From Caulobacter sp. (GTDB lineage: Bacteria > Pseudomonadota > Alphaproteobacteria > Caulobacterales > Caulobacteraceae): a stretch of DNA of 64,000 nucleotides. Below the pieces are notes generated by a model. It saw nothing but the letters and a program-made list of their open reading frames with translations, was not told the DNA's origin and made no database searches. Shown here piece after piece: positions 52,677-61,617 of the stretch. Location of the stretch: NCBI RefSeq assembly GCF_017744445.1, contig NZ_JAGIBH010000008.1, positions 151,881 to 215,880 of the forward strand, written 5' to 3'. Each line of letters opens with the position of its first letter. Position 1 is the first letter of the stretch. The position numbers and the translations under genes were made by a program.

Positions 52677-54087
52677 TCCGCTGGCCCTGACGCTCGATCG
52701 TCACCGTCCAGTTGCGGCCCTGCCCCGAGGTCGCCGAGGCCACATCGGCGACGGTGTTGATCGGACGGCCATTGATCTCGCGGACGAAATCGCCCGGACG
52801 CAGGCCCGCGCTCATGGCGTAGCCCTGGCCGATCTGGGTGACCAGCACCCCGCGTCCCAGGAACGGATCCACGCCCAGCTCCTGGGCCACGGCGGGCGAC
52901 AGGTTGACCAGGGTCGCGCCGGCGAACGGATTGTTGCCCTTGATGGCGCGCTCGTCCTTGGCCGGGGTTTCCGGCGCGGCGTCGGCGCGGACCGTGATGG
53001 TCTGCTCCCTGTCGCCCCGCTGGATCTGCATCGGCACGCGATCGCCGACCTTGTGCGCCCCGATCGCGAAGGCGCCGCCGCCCTCGTCGTTCACCGGACG
53101 GCCGTCGATCGACAGGATGACGTCGCCTTCCTTCAGGCCGGCGCGATCGGCCGACGAGCCGGGATAGACCTGGGCGATCAGCACGCCGCGCGGGGCGGTC
53201 ATGCCCAGGCTGCGGGCGATGTCGCCGGTCACCGGCTGGCCCTTCACGCCCAACCAGGGCCGCACCACGACATGGGCGCCGCCCAGCGCCGCGCCGACCA
53301 CCTGGCGCACCACATTGGCCGGGATGGCGAAGCCGACGCCCGAAGACGAGCCCGAGCGCGAGATGATGAAGGTGTTGATGCCCACCAGGTCGCCGTCCAT
53401 GTCGACCAGCGGACCGCCCGAGTTGCCGGGATTGATGGCCGCGTCGGTCTGGATGTAGCTGCCGAAGTCGGCCGCGCCGACGTCCGTGCGGGCCAGGGCT
53501 GAGACGATGCCGTTGGTGACGGTCTGGCCGACGCCGAACGGGTTGCCCATGGCCAGCACCAGGTCGCCGACTTCCAGCTGTTCCTGGTCGTCGATGGCCA
53601 TGACGGGCAGCTTCTCGCCCTTGGTGTCGATCTTCAGCACGGCCAGGTCGGCGCGCGGATCGTCCAGCAGCACGGTGGCCGGGAACTCACGGCGGTCGGC
53701 CAGTTGGACGGTGATGTCGCCCTTGCCCTCGACGATGCCTTCGATGTTGTGGTGGTTGGTGATGATCACCCCGTCGGCGCGGACGATCGCGCCCGAACCC
53801 AGCGAGCCCTGCACCTGCTCGCGCGGCGCGCCGCCGCCCATGAAGAAGTCCCAGAACGGGTCGACGCGCTGGCGCACCACCCGGCGGCTGGCGACATTGA
53901 CCACGGCCGGCGCAGCCTTCTTCACCACCGGCGAGAACGACAGCTTCATCGACGCGGAGTCAGCCGGCACGCGCTTGGTCGGCGCGGGCATATCCGGGAT
54001 CTGCTGGGCCTGGGTCTGGCCCGTCGGGTTCGAGCAGGCGGCCAGCAGGACGGCGACGGGCAGCAGGGCGCGAAGGGTGGTCTTCAA
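52654..54087 (-). CDS. DegP/HtrA-type periplasmic serine protease (lipoprotein)
   Basis: A 477-residue HtrA-family protease starting with TTG behind AGGAG. It has a lipoprotein signal (LRALLPVAVLLAACSNP), so it is probably anchored to a membrane in the periplasm. The triad is visible: His in VIITNHHNIEG, Asp in DPRADLAVLKID and Ser in NPGNSGGPLVDMDGDLVGIN. Two PDZ domains follow (VLIAQVYPGSSADRAGLKEG and GYAMSAGLRPGDFVREINGR). It degrades or chaperones misfolded envelope proteins. Confidence 0.93.
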   Translation of the reverse strand: MKTTLRALLPVAVLLAACSNPTGQTQAQQIPDMPAPTKRVPADSASMKLSFSPVVKKAAPAVVNVASRRVVRQRVDPFWDFFMGGGAPREQVQGSLGSGAIVRADGVIITNHHNIEGIVEGKGDITVQLADRREFPATVLLDDPRADLAVLKIDTKGEKLPVMAIDDQEQLEVGDLVLAMGNPFGVGQTVTNGIVSALARTDVGAADFGSYIQTDAAINPGNSGGPLVDMDGDLVGINTFIISRSGSSSGVGFAIPANVVRQVVGAALGGAHVVVRPWLGVKGQPVTGDIARSLGMTAPRGVLIAQVYPGSSADRAGLKEGDVILSIDGRPVNDEGGGAFAIGAHKVGDRVPMQIQRGDREQTITVRADAAPETPAKDERAIKGNNPFAGATLVNLSPAVAQELGVDPFLGRGVLVTQIGQGYAMSAGLRPGDFVREINGRPINTVADVASATSGQGRNWTVTIERQGQRITARLTL

Positions 54088-54146
54088 GAAAGGCTCCTAG
54101 AATAGTATCCGCGACCTCAGCCGAGCTTTCGGGCGACTCTAAGGCG

Positions 54147-55397
54147 TCAGGCCGCTTGGGGTTCCGCTGCCGGCGCGGGACGAGCCTTGGCGTAGGCCAG
54201 AAGCGTCGAGGCCAGCATCAGCGCCGCGGCGATCAGCACGGGCAGGCCTGGCAGGTGCAAGGTCGCGTCGTGGCGAATGGCGAAGGCGAACGGCAGCAGG
54301 AACAGCGGCGGGCCGATGATCGACGCGATGCCCATCATCGCCGAGTTGGCGCCTTGCAGCTGCCCCTGCTCGTTCGGAGCCACCCGACGGGTCATCAGCC
54401 CCATCAGGCCAGGCTGGATCAGGCCGGTCAGCGAGAACAGCGGCAAGCCGCACAGATAGAGGAAACCGGTCGGGGCCAGGCCGTAGATCATGAAGCCGGC
54501 GAAGCCCGAGAACAGGCCGATCAGCAACGCTCCGCGCTCGCCCACCGCCTTGACCACCCGGCCGACGATCAGGGCCTGGACGATGATCCCGGAGATGCCG
54601 CTGGCCATCAGGGTCAGGCCGATGACGTCCGGGCTCCAGCCATAGCGGTAGCCCATATAGAGCACGAAGACGCTGGGCAGAACGTTGTGCGCCAGCTGGA
54701 ACAGGAAGCCGACGCCGGCCAGGCCCAGCAGACCGGGATGGCCGCGCAGCAGCCGGAGCGAGCCGACCGGATTGGCCTTCTTCCAGTCGAAGCGCGGCTG
54801 GCGACGCTCGAGCGGCAGCGACTCCGGCAGGACGAAGAAGCCGTACAGCCAGTTCATCAGGGCCAGGCCCGCGCAGACCAGGAACGGCGCATGGTGGTCG
54901 AACTTCCACAACCAGCCGCCCAGGGCCGGGCCGAAGGTGAAGCCGACGCCGAACGCCGCGCCCATCAGGCCAAAACCCTTGGCGCGGTTCTCGGGCGTGG
55001 TGACGTCGGCGACATAGGCCCCGGCGGTCGAGAAGCTGGCCGCCGTCATGCCGTTCAGGATCCGCCCGACGAACAGCCACCACAGGGTCGGCGCGAAGGC
55101 CATGAACAGGAAGTCGATCCCAAGACCGAAGATCGAGGTCAGGATCACCGGACGACGGCCCCAGCGATCGGACATCAGGCCCAGGATCGGCGAGCAGAAG
55201 AACTGCATCACGCCCCAGGTGGTGGCGAACAGCACGGTCCAGTCGGCAGCCACGGCGGTGTCGCCGCCGCCAAACTGTTTCACAAGGTTGGGCAGGACGG
55301 GGATCATCACGCCCAGGGACAGCACGTCCAGGGTCGCGGTGACGAAGATGAAGCCCAGGGCGGCCTGTCGCTTCGCGCCTGTGATCGGTTGGTTCAT
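54147..55397 (-). CDS. MFS drug/tetracycline-type efflux transporter
   Basis: A 416-residue 12-helix MFS protein. The sequence is in the TetA/TCR1 style: LDVLSLGVMIPVLPNLVKQF (about 24-43), the loop motif LMSDRWGRRPVILTSIFGLG with Asp and Arg residues, and GAAFGVGFTFGPALGGWLW. Substrate range is unknown. It is the last gene of a compact six-gene run, overlapping the SRPBCC gene by 4 bp. Confidence 0.88.
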   Translation of the reverse strand: MNQPITGAKRQAALGFIFVTATLDVLSLGVMIPVLPNLVKQFGGGDTAVAADWTVLFATTWGVMQFFCSPILGLMSDRWGRRPVILTSIFGLGIDFLFMAFAPTLWWLFVGRILNGMTAASFSTAGAYVADVTTPENRAKGFGLMGAAFGVGFTFGPALGGWLWKFDHHAPFLVCAGLALMNWLYGFFVLPESLPLERRQPRFDWKKANPVGSLRLLRGHPGLLGLAGVGFLFQLAHNVLPSVFVLYMGYRYGWSPDVIGLTLMASGISGIIVQALIVGRVVKAVGERGALLIGLFSGFAGFMIYGLAPTGFLYLCGLPLFSLTGLIQPGLMGLMTRRVAPNEQGQLQGANSAMMGIASIIGPPLFLLPFAFAIRHDATLHLPGLPVLIAAALMLASTLLAYAKARPAPAAEPQAA

Positions 55398-55888
55398 GCG
55401 TCGCCCTCCCCGGCGGCCCCTAGTTGGACGGTGTTCGCCCTACTCGCAAGCCCCGCCAGCAACGCCCGCCACCACTCGCCATGCCGCTGAAGGAAAATGG
55501 CGTTCGGGAAGGTGTGCCGGGCCACGTTCTGCGCCGGCACGGTGTCCCAACCGCGATGCTCGACGGTCACGCGGGTGCCGTCATCGACTGGGTCGAAGCG
55601 AACCTCGACCTCGGTGTCCATGCCAGGCTCGAAGCTGGCTTGCCGCCAGCCGAACACCAGCCGCGCGCCGCGTTCCCAGACCCTGACCTTGCCGACCTCG
55701 AACACCTTGCCCGAGGCCAGGCGCTCGACCAGCCGGCCGTCCTCGAAGGCCATGACGCCCGGCGAGCGCGGGGTGAACGAGAACAGGGTGTTGGGCCGCC
55801 ACCACAGGGCGATGTCGTCCGTAAACGCGTCGAATACTGCCTCCGGCGGCGCGGCGATGCGCAGGGCGACCAGGATCTTGGAACTCAC
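55394..55888 (-). CDS. SRPBCC (AHSA1-type) domain protein
   Basis: A 164-residue START-like protein starting with GTG. The fold begins ILVALRIAAPPEAVFDAFTD (about 5-24) with WWRPNTLFSFTPRSPG and ends with a C-terminal helix (RHTFPNAIFLQRHGEWWRALLAG). Such proteins are commonly encoded next to ArsR regulators, as here, with a GTGA overlap. They may bind hydrophobic ligands or act as auxiliary factors of the regulator; the ligand is unknown. Confidence 0.88.
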   Translation of the reverse strand: MSSKILVALRIAAPPEAVFDAFTDDIALWWRPNTLFSFTPRSPGVMAFEDGRLVERLASGKVFEVGKVRVWERGARLVFGWRQASFEPGMDTEVEVRFDPVDDGTRVTVEHRGWDTVPAQNVARHTFPNAIFLQRHGEWWRALLAGLASRANTVQLGAAGEGDA

Positions 55889-56226
55889 TCGCCCTCCCCT
55901 TGGGTCTTGCTCTCCACATGCGCCTTCAAGGCCGACAGCTGGTCGACCCAGTGATCCTCGGCCGCTTCCAACCAGGCCTTCAGCTGCGCCATCGGCTCGG
56001 GCCGCAGACGGTAGACTCGGACCCGGGCGTCGAACTCCGGATGGCTCTCCTCGACCAGGCCCGACTGGCGCAGGGCGCGCAGGTGGCGGCTCATGGCCGG
56101 TGGGGTCAGGCCCAGGCTTTCCGCGAGCTCGCCGGCCCGGCGCGGCCGCTCGCGCAGCAGGTCGACCGTGCGCCGCCGGTGCGGATCGGCCAGGGCCGCC
56201 AGGGTGCGGTCGAGGGCCTCGCTCAC
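55885..56226 (-). CDS. ArsR family transcriptional regulator
   Basis: A 113-residue winged-helix regulator starting with GTG (GTGAGCGAGGCCCTC). The DNA-binding region is ALADPHRRRTVDLLRERPRR (11-30), GELAESLGLTPPAMSRHLRA and LRQSGLVEE. It lacks the Cys motif of metal-sensing ArsR proteins and belongs to the group paired with AHSA1-type proteins. It overlaps both neighbours by 4 bp and probably represses this operon. Confidence 0.9.
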   Translation of the reverse strand: MSEALDRTLAALADPHRRRTVDLLRERPRRAGELAESLGLTPPAMSRHLRALRQSGLVEESHPEFDARVRVYRLRPEPMAQLKAWLEAAEDHWVDQLSALKAHVESKTQGEGE

Positions 56227-56546
56227 AGCAGCTTCTTCGGCGCGACGTTGCGCCAGGCGTCCAGCAATGCGCCGCGTGCGGTGTCCTCGTCGCAGGCGGC
56301 CAGACGCAGGCGGGTCGCCCCGCCCTTGCCCCAGCCGCCGGGCACCGGGACGAAGACGTTCGGCTCGGCGGCGAGACGCATCTCCTGCTGGTCCGGCGTC
56401 AGCTTGACCATCGCCCAGTCGGCGTCGGGATTGCCCAGGGTCGCGAAGATCTTGCCGCACCGGAAGTCGACCGTGCCCATGTGCGAACTCTCGATCGCCT
56501 GCGGCATCGACAGCGCCAGCCGGCGGAAGTCGTCGGGTGTGATCAT
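56223..56546 (-). CDS. MmcQ/YjbR family protein
   Basis: A 107-residue protein of the MmcQ/YjbR double-wing fold. The pattern DDFRRLALSMPQAIESSHMG (5-24), the central DFRCGKIFATLG and the C-terminal DAWRNVAPKKL are typical. Often described as DNA-binding-like, the family has no settled role. It overlaps the VOC gene and the ArsR gene by 4 bp each. Confidence 0.88.
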   Translation of the reverse strand: MITPDDFRRLALSMPQAIESSHMGTVDFRCGKIFATLGNPDADWAMVKLTPDQQEMRLAAEPNVFVPVPGGWGKGGATRLRLAACDEDTARGALLDAWRNVAPKKLL

Positions 56547-57001
56547 CCGGCCCCGACCGCGATCTTCAGGCCGCTACGCTTTTCCATCTCGTCGGTCGAG
56601 ACGACTTCGACATCGGCCGACACGGTCCAGATGTGGCCTTCCGGATCGCGGCAGCGATAGGTGCGCGCGCCGTAGAACTGGGTCTCGGGCGGCGCCAGGA
56701 TCTCGGCCCCGGCCGCCTTGGCCCGCTCGCAGTGACCATCGACATCGGCGGCGATGTAGATGTGCACGGACTGGGTGTTCCGGGCTCCGATCGAGGCCGG
56801 GCTGGCGTGGTTCTCGCTCCACTCGTTGCCGATCATGATCCGATGGCCGGCATATTCCATCTGCGAATGGGCCAGGTTGCCCTCGGCGTCCTCAATCAGC
56901 AGGGAGAGGTCGAAGCCGAATGCTTTCTCCAGGAAGGCGATGGCGGCCTTGGGATCGCGATAGACGAGCGCGGAGACCAGACCGGGGCGGGAGTCGGACA
57001 T
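56543..57001 (-). CDS. VOC (glyoxalase/bleomycin resistance) family protein, PhnB-like
   Basis: A 152-residue protein with the two beta-alpha-beta-beta-beta modules of the VOC fold: VSALVYRDPKAAIAFLEKAF (about 9-28), followed by HIYIAADVDGHCERAKAAGA and YGARTYRCRDPEGHIWTVSA. The ATG at 57001 (MSDSRPG) is preferred over a start nine codons upstream. It may bind or modify a small molecule exported by the transporter in the same operon, but that is inference from position. Confidence 0.88.
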   Translation of the reverse strand: MSDSRPGLVSALVYRDPKAAIAFLEKAFGFDLSLLIEDAEGNLAHSQMEYAGHRIMIGNEWSENHASPASIGARNTQSVHIYIAADVDGHCERAKAAGAEILAPPETQFYGARTYRCRDPEGHIWTVSADVEVVSTDEMEKRSGLKIAVGAG

Positions 57002-57051
57002 GGCGGATATCCTTCCAATGAACGACAATATTTAATGCATATCGAAACTAT

Positions 57052-57741
57052 CTACGCAAGTAGGCGCGCCACGGTCAGCGGCGTGATCCCGAAGAACCGG
57101 CTCATGGCGCGGTTCAGATGGGACTGGTCGGCAAAGCCCGCCTCGGCGGCGGCGATGGCCAGACCCTCCCCGGCCCGCAAGCGCAACAGCGCCGTCTCCA
57201 GCCGCAGCCACAGCCGCCAATGGGCCAGGGGCGCGCCCAGCTCGGCCTGGGTCAAGGCCCGCAGGCGCGGCGCCGACAGGCCAGCCCGCGCGGCGAGGTT
57301 CGCCAGGCTGAGGTCGCCGTCCAGCGCGTGCAGGGCCAGTTTCAGGCGCGGATCGATCACCACAGCCTCGCCCAAGGCTGCCTCGGCGTTCAGGGTCTCG
57401 ACCAAGTCGCCGTCGGTGAGCCGCTGCGTCCAGGCATCTGGCGCGGCGGCCACGGCCGACCAACCCGCGACGCCCCATCGCCGGGCCAGCCGCCCCAACG
57501 GCCTCGGATAGATCGCCCGGATCGGACCACCCAGCAGCCGGTGGCTTACGCCAGGCGGGATGACGACCACTGGCGCCTCGACAACACCCTGCTCGGCCTC
57601 GACCCGCGCCGGCCCGTCCAGCCCGACCACGACCTGGGCGCAGAGGTGGCCATGGGCCTTCGAGTCGCCGCTCGCGCCTTCGAAGCACCACCAGTCCCTG
57701 CCGATCCAGATCTTCCCGGACCATCCGGCGTTCGTTGCCAC
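57052..57741 (-). CDS. AraC family transcriptional regulator
   Basis: A regulator of about 229 residues with an N-terminal cupin-like sensor (GWSGKIWIGRDWWCFEGASG to VVIPPGVSHRLLGG). Its C-terminal AraC DNA-binding domain includes LSLANLAARAGLSAPRLRAL, then AIAAAEAGFADQSHLNRAMS and FFGITP. The start is uncertain: GTG 57741 is chosen, but TTG or ATG codons further upstream (to 57828) would overlap the divergent methyltransferase gene. It heads the six-gene run and diverges from the methyltransferase. Confidence 0.82.
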   Translation of the reverse strand: MATNAGWSGKIWIGRDWWCFEGASGDSKAHGHLCAQVVVGLDGPARVEAEQGVVEAPVVVIPPGVSHRLLGGPIRAIYPRPLGRLARRWGVAGWSAVAAAPDAWTQRLTDGDLVETLNAEAALGEAVVIDPRLKLALHALDGDLSLANLAARAGLSAPRLRALTQAELGAPLAHWRLWLRLETALLRLRAGEGLAIAAAEAGFADQSHLNRAMSRFFGITPLTVARLLA

Positions 57742-57810
57742 AAGCCCTCCAAGCGTTCGGTCCAAGACCCTCCGGCGCGATCCGCCATCTTGGCGGCCAG
57801 GAGGATCTCG

Positions 57811-58467
57811 ATGACCGAACAAGCCCACTACGTCCCCGCCCTGGGACGCCCCGAACTAACACGCGCCTATGATCTCGTCCTGGCGCTCGTCAGCCGCGAG
57901 GGCCGCTGGCGCAAGGCGCTGCTGAAGGCCCTGGCCCCTCAAGACGGCGAGCTGATCGTCGACATCGGCTGCGGCACCGGCTCACAGGCCATCGCCATCA
58001 AGCGGGCGCGCCCCGGGGTGCGGATGGTCGGGATCGATCCGGATCCGGCCGTACTGGCCATCGCCCTCGCCAAGGCCCAGCGCGCCGGTGTGGAGATCGA
58101 GTGGCGTCAGGGGTTGGGCGATCAGGCCGACGCGCTGGTGGGCCGGCAGGTGTCCGACGCGGTGATCTCAAGCCTGGTGCTGCACCAGTGCGACGTGCCG
58201 GTGAAGGGCGCGATCCTGCAGGCCATGGCGCGGCTAGCGCGTCCCGGCGGCCGGGTGCTGATTGCCGACTACGGCCGCCAGCGTGGTCTGATGCGACTGT
58301 TGTTCCGCTTCGTTCAGGCCGTGGACGGCTTCGAACGCACCGAGTTCAACGCCGTCGGCGCCCTGCCCGGCCTGATGCGCGCCAGCGGTCTGTCGGCGGT
58401 GTCCGAACGCGACCGCATCGCCACGCCCAGCGGCTCGATCTCGATCTACGAGACGCGGGCCGGCTAG
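57811..58467 (+). CDS. Class I SAM-dependent methyltransferase
   Basis: A 218-residue methyltransferase; the ATG has AGGAGG 5-6 bp upstream. The SAM-binding motif I is ELIVDIGCGTGSQAIAIKRA (about 50-69), with the acidic loop VGIDPDPAVLAIA and motif GGRVLIADYG. The pattern resembles ubiquinone/menaquinone-type (UbiE-like) small-molecule methyltransferases. It is divergent from the AraC regulator, which may control it. The stop overlaps the convergent phosphatase gene by 4 bp. Confidence 0.9.
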   Translation: MTEQAHYVPALGRPELTRAYDLVLALVSREGRWRKALLKALAPQDGELIVDIGCGTGSQAIAIKRARPGVRMVGIDPDPAVLAIALAKAQRAGVEIEWRQGLGDQADALVGRQVSDAVISSLVLHQCDVPVKGAILQAMARLARPGGRVLIADYGRQRGLMRLLFRFVQAVDGFERTEFNAVGALPGLMRASGLSAVSERDRIATPSGSISIYETRAG

Positions 58468-59702
58468 CGCAGCGCCTGGCCCACGACCTTCAGCGAGCCG
58501 TCGACCTTCTCGGGCTTCACGCCGGTGACCTTGGCCAGCAGCGGATAGACGTCGACATTGTCGAAGGCCGGCAGCACGACGCCAGGCTTGAACGACGGGC
58601 CGTGGGCCACGAACACCGCGCGCATGGCCGGATCGTAGGGGTCGAAGCCGTGCGCGCCGCCGTCGCGACCATCCCACTTGCCGGGCTTCTTCCGGGCTTC
58701 GGCAGTGGTGGTGTACCAGCCGGTCTCCGACAGGCAGACGATCGCGGGCACGCGCGGATTGCGGCCGTAGTGGAAGCGGGCCGGGATCCTGGCCTTCTTC
58801 CAGCAGGTCATGTGCGGCAGGGTCTTGCCCAGGAACGCCGCCTCGACCGCCTTGGCCTGGCCCAGCTCGGGCGAGAAGCTGGTCACCGCGCCCCGGGTCA
58901 CCAGGTGGATCTTGGAGAGGTCGATCAGGTCGTCCAGCACGATGCGGTTGGCGGCCGGCAGCGGCGCCATGCCGTGGTCGGCGACCAGGACGATGTCGGT
59001 GTTCTCGAAGCGCCCGCGCGCCTTCAGCCCATCGACCAGACGGCCGATGTTGCGATCCAGCTCGACCAGGGCCGCCGTCAGCTCGGGCGAACTGGGTCCG
59101 TAGTGGTGACCTTCGGTGTCGGCGGCATCGAAATAAAGGGTGGTGAAGGCCAGTGGCGGGCCGTCGGCCTGGTCCATCCAGGCGAAGACCTGGTCGACGC
59201 GCGTGTCGTAGGCCAGGTCGTGGTCATATTTCATCCAGTGGGTCGGGCGGACGCCGTCGATCGCCACCTCCGAGCCCGGCCAGAACATCGCGGCGGCCTT
59301 CTTGCCCTGGCGCTCGACCGACCACCAGAACGGCTTGGCCTGGTTCCACCAGCGCGGATCGTTGGCGTTCGGGCCGTTCATCTTGAACTTCGGCCCACCG
59401 ATGACCGCGTCCTCCATCTCGTTGCCGACGACGCCGTTGCGGTCCGGGCGCTTGCCAGTCACCAGGGTGTAGTGGTTCGGATAGGTCAGGCTGGGGAACG
59501 AGGGCCGCATCGACCCGCGCGCGCCGTCGTCGGCCAGGGCCTTCAGGTTCGGCGTCACGCCACGGTCCAGATAGTCGGCCCGGAAGCCGTCCATTGACAC
59601 CAGGATCGTCAGGTGCGGAGCCTTCTCGCGCGCCACGGCGACGCCAGCCGACAGAGCTAGGCCAGCAGCCAGAACCAAGGACAGGACGCGGCGGACCAGC
59701 AT
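58464..59702 (-). CDS. Exported nucleotide pyrophosphatase/phosphodiesterase (NPP) family protein
   Basis: A 412-residue alkaline-phosphatase-superfamily protein with a signal peptide (VLSLVLAAGLALSAGVAVA). Metal and catalytic residues are seen in LTILVSMDGFRADYL (Asp), PSFPSLTYPNHYTLVTGKRP (the Thr nucleophile region), YFDAADTEGHHYGP (Asp, His) and VLVADHGMAP (Asp-His). NPP enzymes cleave nucleotide pyrophosphates or phosphodiesters in the periplasm. The ATG at 59702 is preferred; a GTG four codons upstream is possible. Confidence 0.9.
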   Translation of the reverse strand: MLVRRVLSLVLAAGLALSAGVAVAREKAPHLTILVSMDGFRADYLDRGVTPNLKALADDGARGSMRPSFPSLTYPNHYTLVTGKRPDRNGVVGNEMEDAVIGGPKFKMNGPNANDPRWWNQAKPFWWSVERQGKKAAAMFWPGSEVAIDGVRPTHWMKYDHDLAYDTRVDQVFAWMDQADGPPLAFTTLYFDAADTEGHHYGPSSPELTAALVELDRNIGRLVDGLKARGRFENTDIVLVADHGMAPLPAANRIVLDDLIDLSKIHLVTRGAVTSFSPELGQAKAVEAAFLGKTLPHMTCWKKARIPARFHYGRNPRVPAIVCLSETGWYTTTAEARKKPGKWDGRDGGAHGFDPYDPAMRAVFVAHGPSFKPGVVLPAFDNVDVYPLLAKVTGVKPEKVDGSLKVVGQALR

Positions 59703-59871
59703 CGACGCACTCACGGAAACCAGAATTTCGACCCTGATCGACGTCCAACGTTGCAGCCGTATGACGACCAGCGTTCAGCTGGAGCATGACCGGCTCTTAA
59801 CTTGGCGCATGCGCGGCGGGCCGCCATAGTCCCCGCGTCGAGCCGACTCGTTCGGCGCACGGGAATCCCGC

Positions 59872-60783
59872 ATGTCGATCGCCCTAGAGGCCGACCGCCT
59901 CACCAAGACCTACGGGGCGGTGCGCGCCCTCGACGACTTTTCCCTGGCCATTCCCGCCGGCGGCGTGTTCGGGGTGCTGGGCCCCAACGGCGCGGGCAAG
60001 AGCACCCTCTTCCGCATCGCCCTGGGCCTGGTGCGCCCGACCAGTGGCGCGGTGCGCCTGTCTGGCGCGCCAGCCGGCGACATCAACGCCCTGCGCAAGG
60101 TCGGGGCGATGATCGAGACGCCGCGCTATCCGGCCTATCTGACCGGCCGCGACACCCTCAAGATGCTGGCCCTGGAGAGCGGTCTCAAGGATCCCAATAT
60201 CAACGGCTGGCTGGAGCGGGTCGGCATCGCCCACGCCGCCGACCGCTCGACCTCGGGCTACTCGGTCGGCATGAAGCAGCGCCTGGGCCTGGCGGCCGCC
60301 TTCTTCAGCAAGCCAGAGCTGGTGATCCTGGACGAGCCGACCAGCGGTATGGATCCGGCCGGCATCCAGGAGATCCGCGCCCTGATTGTGGACCTGGCCC
60401 AGCGCGAGGGCGTCACGGTCATCCTGGCCAGCCACCAGTTGGACGAGGTGCGCCGCGTCTGCGACCGGGTCGCCATCCTGTCCAAGGGCAAGGTCGTGGC
60501 CGAGGGGGCCGTGGCCGACCTCACCGCCGGCGAGGCCCGCCTGCGCATCACCGCCGCCTCGCCCATCGCCCAAGTCCTGGCCGTGCTGGGCGCCAAGGGC
60601 GTCGCCGACGGCGCCGACGCGGCCCTGGCCGACATCCGCCGCGACGAGGCGCCCGCCCTGATCCGCGCCCTGGTCGAGGCCGGGGTCGAGATCACCGAGG
60701 CCCGCTGGCGCGACGCCGACCTGGAAGGCGTCTACCTCAAGACCCTCGAGACGACCGCAAACGCGCAAGGGGGGGCCGCCTGA
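59872..60783 (+). CDS. ABC transporter ATP-binding protein
   Basis: A 303-residue ABC ATPase. Walker A is VLGPNGAGKSTLFRIALGLV (about 36-55), signature YSVGMKQRLGLAAAFF (a variant of LSGGQ), Walker B LVILDEPTSGMDPAG and the H-loop ILASHQLDEVRRV. The C-terminal 80 residues form an accessory domain common in exporters of the ABC-2 (Nat/bacitracin-like) type. The stop overlaps the permease start by one base. Confidence 0.93.
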   Translation: MSIALEADRLTKTYGAVRALDDFSLAIPAGGVFGVLGPNGAGKSTLFRIALGLVRPTSGAVRLSGAPAGDINALRKVGAMIETPRYPAYLTGRDTLKMLALESGLKDPNINGWLERVGIAHAADRSTSGYSVGMKQRLGLAAAFFSKPELVILDEPTSGMDPAGIQEIRALIVDLAQREGVTVILASHQLDEVRRVCDRVAILSKGKVVAEGAVADLTAGEARLRITAASPIAQVLAVLGAKGVADGADAALADIRRDEAPALIRALVEAGVEITEARWRDADLEGVYLKTLETTANAQGGAA

Positions 60784-61610
60784 TGCTCGCCGACGCCATC
60801 GCCGCCGAACGCTTCCGCCTGCTGCGCGACCGCTCGGCCCTGTTCTGGGGCTTCTGCTTCGCCCCCATCGTCGGCTTCATGATGGGCGTGGGGGGCGACT
60901 TGTTCCTGCGCTTCATGATCAAGAAGCCGATGCCCGGCCTGGGGATCGGCCTGGTCGACCAGGTGATCAAGGCGCTGTCCAGCGGCGCGGGCACCTTCGA
61001 CGCCCTGTTCCTGATGATCGGCGCGGCGGCCGTGCTGGCCGGCGACTACCGCTGGGAGACCTGGCGGCTGCTGACCCCGCGCAACACCCGCCAGAACCTG
61101 CTGCTGGCCAAGCTGACCGTCGTCGGCGAGGCGGTGTTCTGGAGCCTGATCCTGACCGCCGTCCTGTCCGCCATCGCCGCTGTGATCGGCGCGGCCATCA
61201 ACGGCAAGACCTTCGCCGCCTCGATGTTCGGAGCCAACGCGTTCGACGTGCTGGGCGTGCTGGCCATCACCTGGCTGGAGGCCATGACCCTGGCCGCGCT
61301 GGCCGCCCTGGTGGGCGTGATCTCGCGCTCGACCATGGGCGTGGTCATCGTCTGTTTGGGCGCGCGGTTCATCCAGACCATCCTGGCCAGCACCTTGCGC
61401 CTGATGGAACAGGGTCAGCCCAGCTGGAAGCTTTTGACCCTGCCGGTGTTCGACGCCGACCTGCTGCGCGCCAGCCTGCTGGATCCCACCCAGCTGGGCG
61501 CCGCCAGCGGCTCGGCCGGCGCGGCCCTGGCGGCCTTGATCGCCTGGACCATAGCCCTGGCCGCGGCGGCGGTGTTCCTGTTCCGCCGCCAGGACCTGAC
61601 CAAGGAGTAG
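60783..61610 (+). CDS. ABC-2 type transporter permease
   Basis: A 275-residue permease with six predicted membrane segments, starting [20 protein letters not shown]. Its paired ATPase directly upstream shows it is a two-component exporter of the ABC-2 type. The substrate is unknown; the DUF-like N-terminus resembles permeases for peptides or lipids, but no peptide or lipid gene is adjacent. Confidence 0.88.
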   Translation: MLADAIAAERFRLLRDRSALFWGFCFAPIVGFMMGVGGDLFLRFMIKKPMPGLGIGLVDQVIKALSSGAGTFDALFLMIGAAAVLAGDYRWETWRLLTPRNTRQNLLLAKLTVVGEAVFWSLILTAVLSAIAAVIGAAINGKTFAASMFGANAFDVLGVLAITWLEAMTLAALAALVGVISRSTMGVVIVCLGARFIQTILASTLRLMEQGQPSWKLLTLPVFDADLLRASLLDPTQLGAASGSAGAALAALIAWTIALAAAAVFLFRRQDLTKE

Positions 61611-61617
61611 TTGTCGC

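Noticed and set aside
52654..54087. Loss of the catalytic His in the DegP-like protease (TNHHN instead of the usual TNxHV)
   Set aside because: The second His aligns with the catalytic position; only the following Val is changed, so activity is still expected.
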